From: Burkholderiales bacterium RIFCSPHIGHO2_12_FULL_61_11
GTDB taxonomy: Bacteria; Pseudomonadota; Gammaproteobacteria; Burkholderiales; Burkholderiaceae_C
DNA: 5,580 bases
Reading direction: 5' to 3'
Assembly (NCBI GenBank): GCA_001770785.1
Contig: MERZ01000389.1
Location: 1-5,580 of the forward strand
Positions 4,922 to 5,580 of the stretch are shown in pieces. Position 1 is the stretch's first letter; each line of letters opens with the position of its first letter. Below the pieces are notes generated by a model, which saw nothing but the letters and a program-made list of their open reading frames with translations, made no database searches and was not told the origin of the DNA. The translations under genes and the position numbers were made by a program.

Positions 4922-5452
4922 ATGGAAGACCAAGTTGTATTGGTGGACGAGAGTGACAACGTCATCGGTGTCGAGGGCAAGATGGCCGCTCACCGGAGCG
5001 GCAAACTGCACCGCGCCATTTCGGTTTTTGTCTTCGACGCCGGCAACAGGCTGCTACTGCAGCAGCGGGCGTCCACCAAGTACCATTCGGGCGGGCTGTG
5101 GAGCAACACGTGCTGCAGTCATCCGCGGCCTGAAGAGGACAATGTCAGTGCTGCAAGCCGGCGCTTGCGGGAGGAAATGGGCGTCGAGTGCGAACTCTCG
5201 AAGGCCTTTTGCTTCATGTACCGGGCAACATTCCCGAATCGCCTGATCGAGCACGAGTACGACCACGTCTTTTTTGGTCGATATGACGGAGTGCCGGTGC
5301 CGAACCGCGACGAGGCCGATGATTGGCAATGGATGGACATGGCGAAGTTGAGCGCGGATGTGACGCGGAATCCCGGCGCTTATAGCTTCTGGCTAGCGGT
5401 CTGCCTCGGCAGGGTTGTTGCGTGCAGGTTAGGCCAAAGCTTGCGGCGGTAA
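4922..5452 (+). CDS. idi: Isopentenyl-diphosphate delta-isomerase, type 1
   Basis: Cytosolic Nudix-fold enzyme that interconverts isopentenyl and dimethylallyl diphosphate, balancing the two building blocks for isoprenoids such as quinone side chains and carotenoids. Its 176 residues are close to the 182 of E. coli Idi. Metal-site histidines are H24, H30 and H67; the catalytic cysteine is C65 in the SNTCCSHP segment; RRLREEMGV (about 80-88) is the Nudix-like helix; MYRA (99-102) and EHE (E110, E112) carry the conserved Tyr and acidic metal and catalytic residues; W60 and the PGAYSFW segment near the end fit the family. The ATG at 4922 has only a weak GGTG upstream (4914-4917), so translation may be modest. 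The TAA stop (5450-5452) touches the aroC ribosome binding site, indicating co-transcription. Idi is dispensable in MEP-pathway bacteria, so its presence may reflect high isoprenoid demand. Confidence 0.95.
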   Translation: MEDQVVLVDESDNVIGVEGKMAAHRSGKLHRAISVFVFDAGNRLLLQQRASTKYHSGGLWSNTCCSHPRPEEDNVSAASRRLREEMGVECELSKAFCFMYRATFPNRLIEHEYDHVFFGRYDGVPVPNRDEADDWQWMDMAKLSADVTRNPGAYSFWLAVCLGRVVACRLGQSLRR

Positions 5453-5463
5453 AGGGAGCAGAC

Positions 5464-5580
5464 ATGTCCGGCAACTCAATTGGCAAACTCTTTGCGGTAA
5501 CCGGTTTCGGAGAAAGCCACGGGCCGGCGATCGGTTGCGTGATCGACGGCTGTCCGCCGGGGCTCGAGTTGCTGGAGGCG
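5464..5580 (+). CDS. aroC: Chorismate synthase, N-terminal part
   Basis: Last enzyme of the shikimate pathway: it converts 5-enolpyruvylshikimate-3-phosphate to chorismate using reduced FMN. Only the first 39 codons lie in the window; the frame is open at the right edge. [20 protein letters not shown] and [13 protein letters not shown] match the conserved N-terminus, including the GESHG signature with its catalytic histidine. An AAGGGAG ribosome binding site (5452-5458) starts on the last base of the idi stop codon, with only 11 bases between the two genes, so they form one transcript. The enzyme depends on flavin, and a flavin-pathway gene (ribA-like) lies just upstream; this could be coincidence. 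Confidence 0.95.
   Translation, partial: MSGNSIGKLFAVTGFGESHGPAIGCVIDGCPPGLELLEA

Noticed and set aside
4836..5246. Plus-strand 136-codon frame overlapping idi
   Set aside because: It shares most of its length with idi in another frame, and idi has a full set of catalytic residues.
1..5580. CRISPR array, tRNA or rRNA
   Set aside because: No regularly spaced repeats, cloverleaf or rRNA-like stretch was found on either strand.

Overview
The window looks like chromosomal DNA of a Gram-negative proteobacterium, most likely a betaproteobacterium. The reasons are moderate-to-high GC, GGAG-type ribosome binding sites, a periplasmic TRAP-TAXI receptor, and the style of the chorismate synthase and type 1 IPP isomerase. 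The taxon is an inference; no rRNA or tRNA is present to fix it.

Layout, left to right. (1) Positions 2-1911, minus strand: a TRAP-TAXI transporter, with the periplasmic receptor gene first (919-1911) and the fused membrane permease after it (667 to beyond the left edge). The 251-base gap between them carries a strong stem-loop right behind the receptor stop codon. (2) 1912-2152: AT-rich divergent promoter region with two copies of a palindrome. (3) 2153-2716, plus strand: a small ABM-fold protein with two membrane helices. (4) 2717-3134: a gene graveyard. A fragment of an IS21-type istA transposase (minus strand, with an internal stop codon) abuts a decayed 3' end of a second ribA-like gene (plus strand). 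(5) 3135-3920, minus strand: an IclR-family regulator. (6) 3921-4083: a second AT-rich divergent region with two more copies of the palindrome. (7) 4084-4734, plus strand: a stand-alone GTP cyclohydrolase II with all catalytic residues. (8) 4735-4921: intergenic, with a fifth, weaker copy of the palindrome and a GC-rich hairpin. (9) 4922-5452 and 5464 onward, plus strand: idi (IPP isomerase) and the start of aroC (chorismate synthase), probably co-transcribed.

The main observation is that one palindrome, roughly AGTCCA-N5-TGGACT, occurs upstream of every transcription unit that starts in the window: TAXI, ABM protein, iclR, ribA-like and, more weakly, idi-aroC. At iclR it overlaps the predicted -10 element and transcription start; at ribA-like it overlaps the ribosome binding region. 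The simplest reading is a local IclR regulon that co-controls uptake of an unknown solute, a small membrane-anchored ABM protein and a GTP cyclohydrolase II paralogue. The transported substrate and the effector cannot be read from the sequence. All computational claims here come from reading by eye; no alignments or database searches were run.
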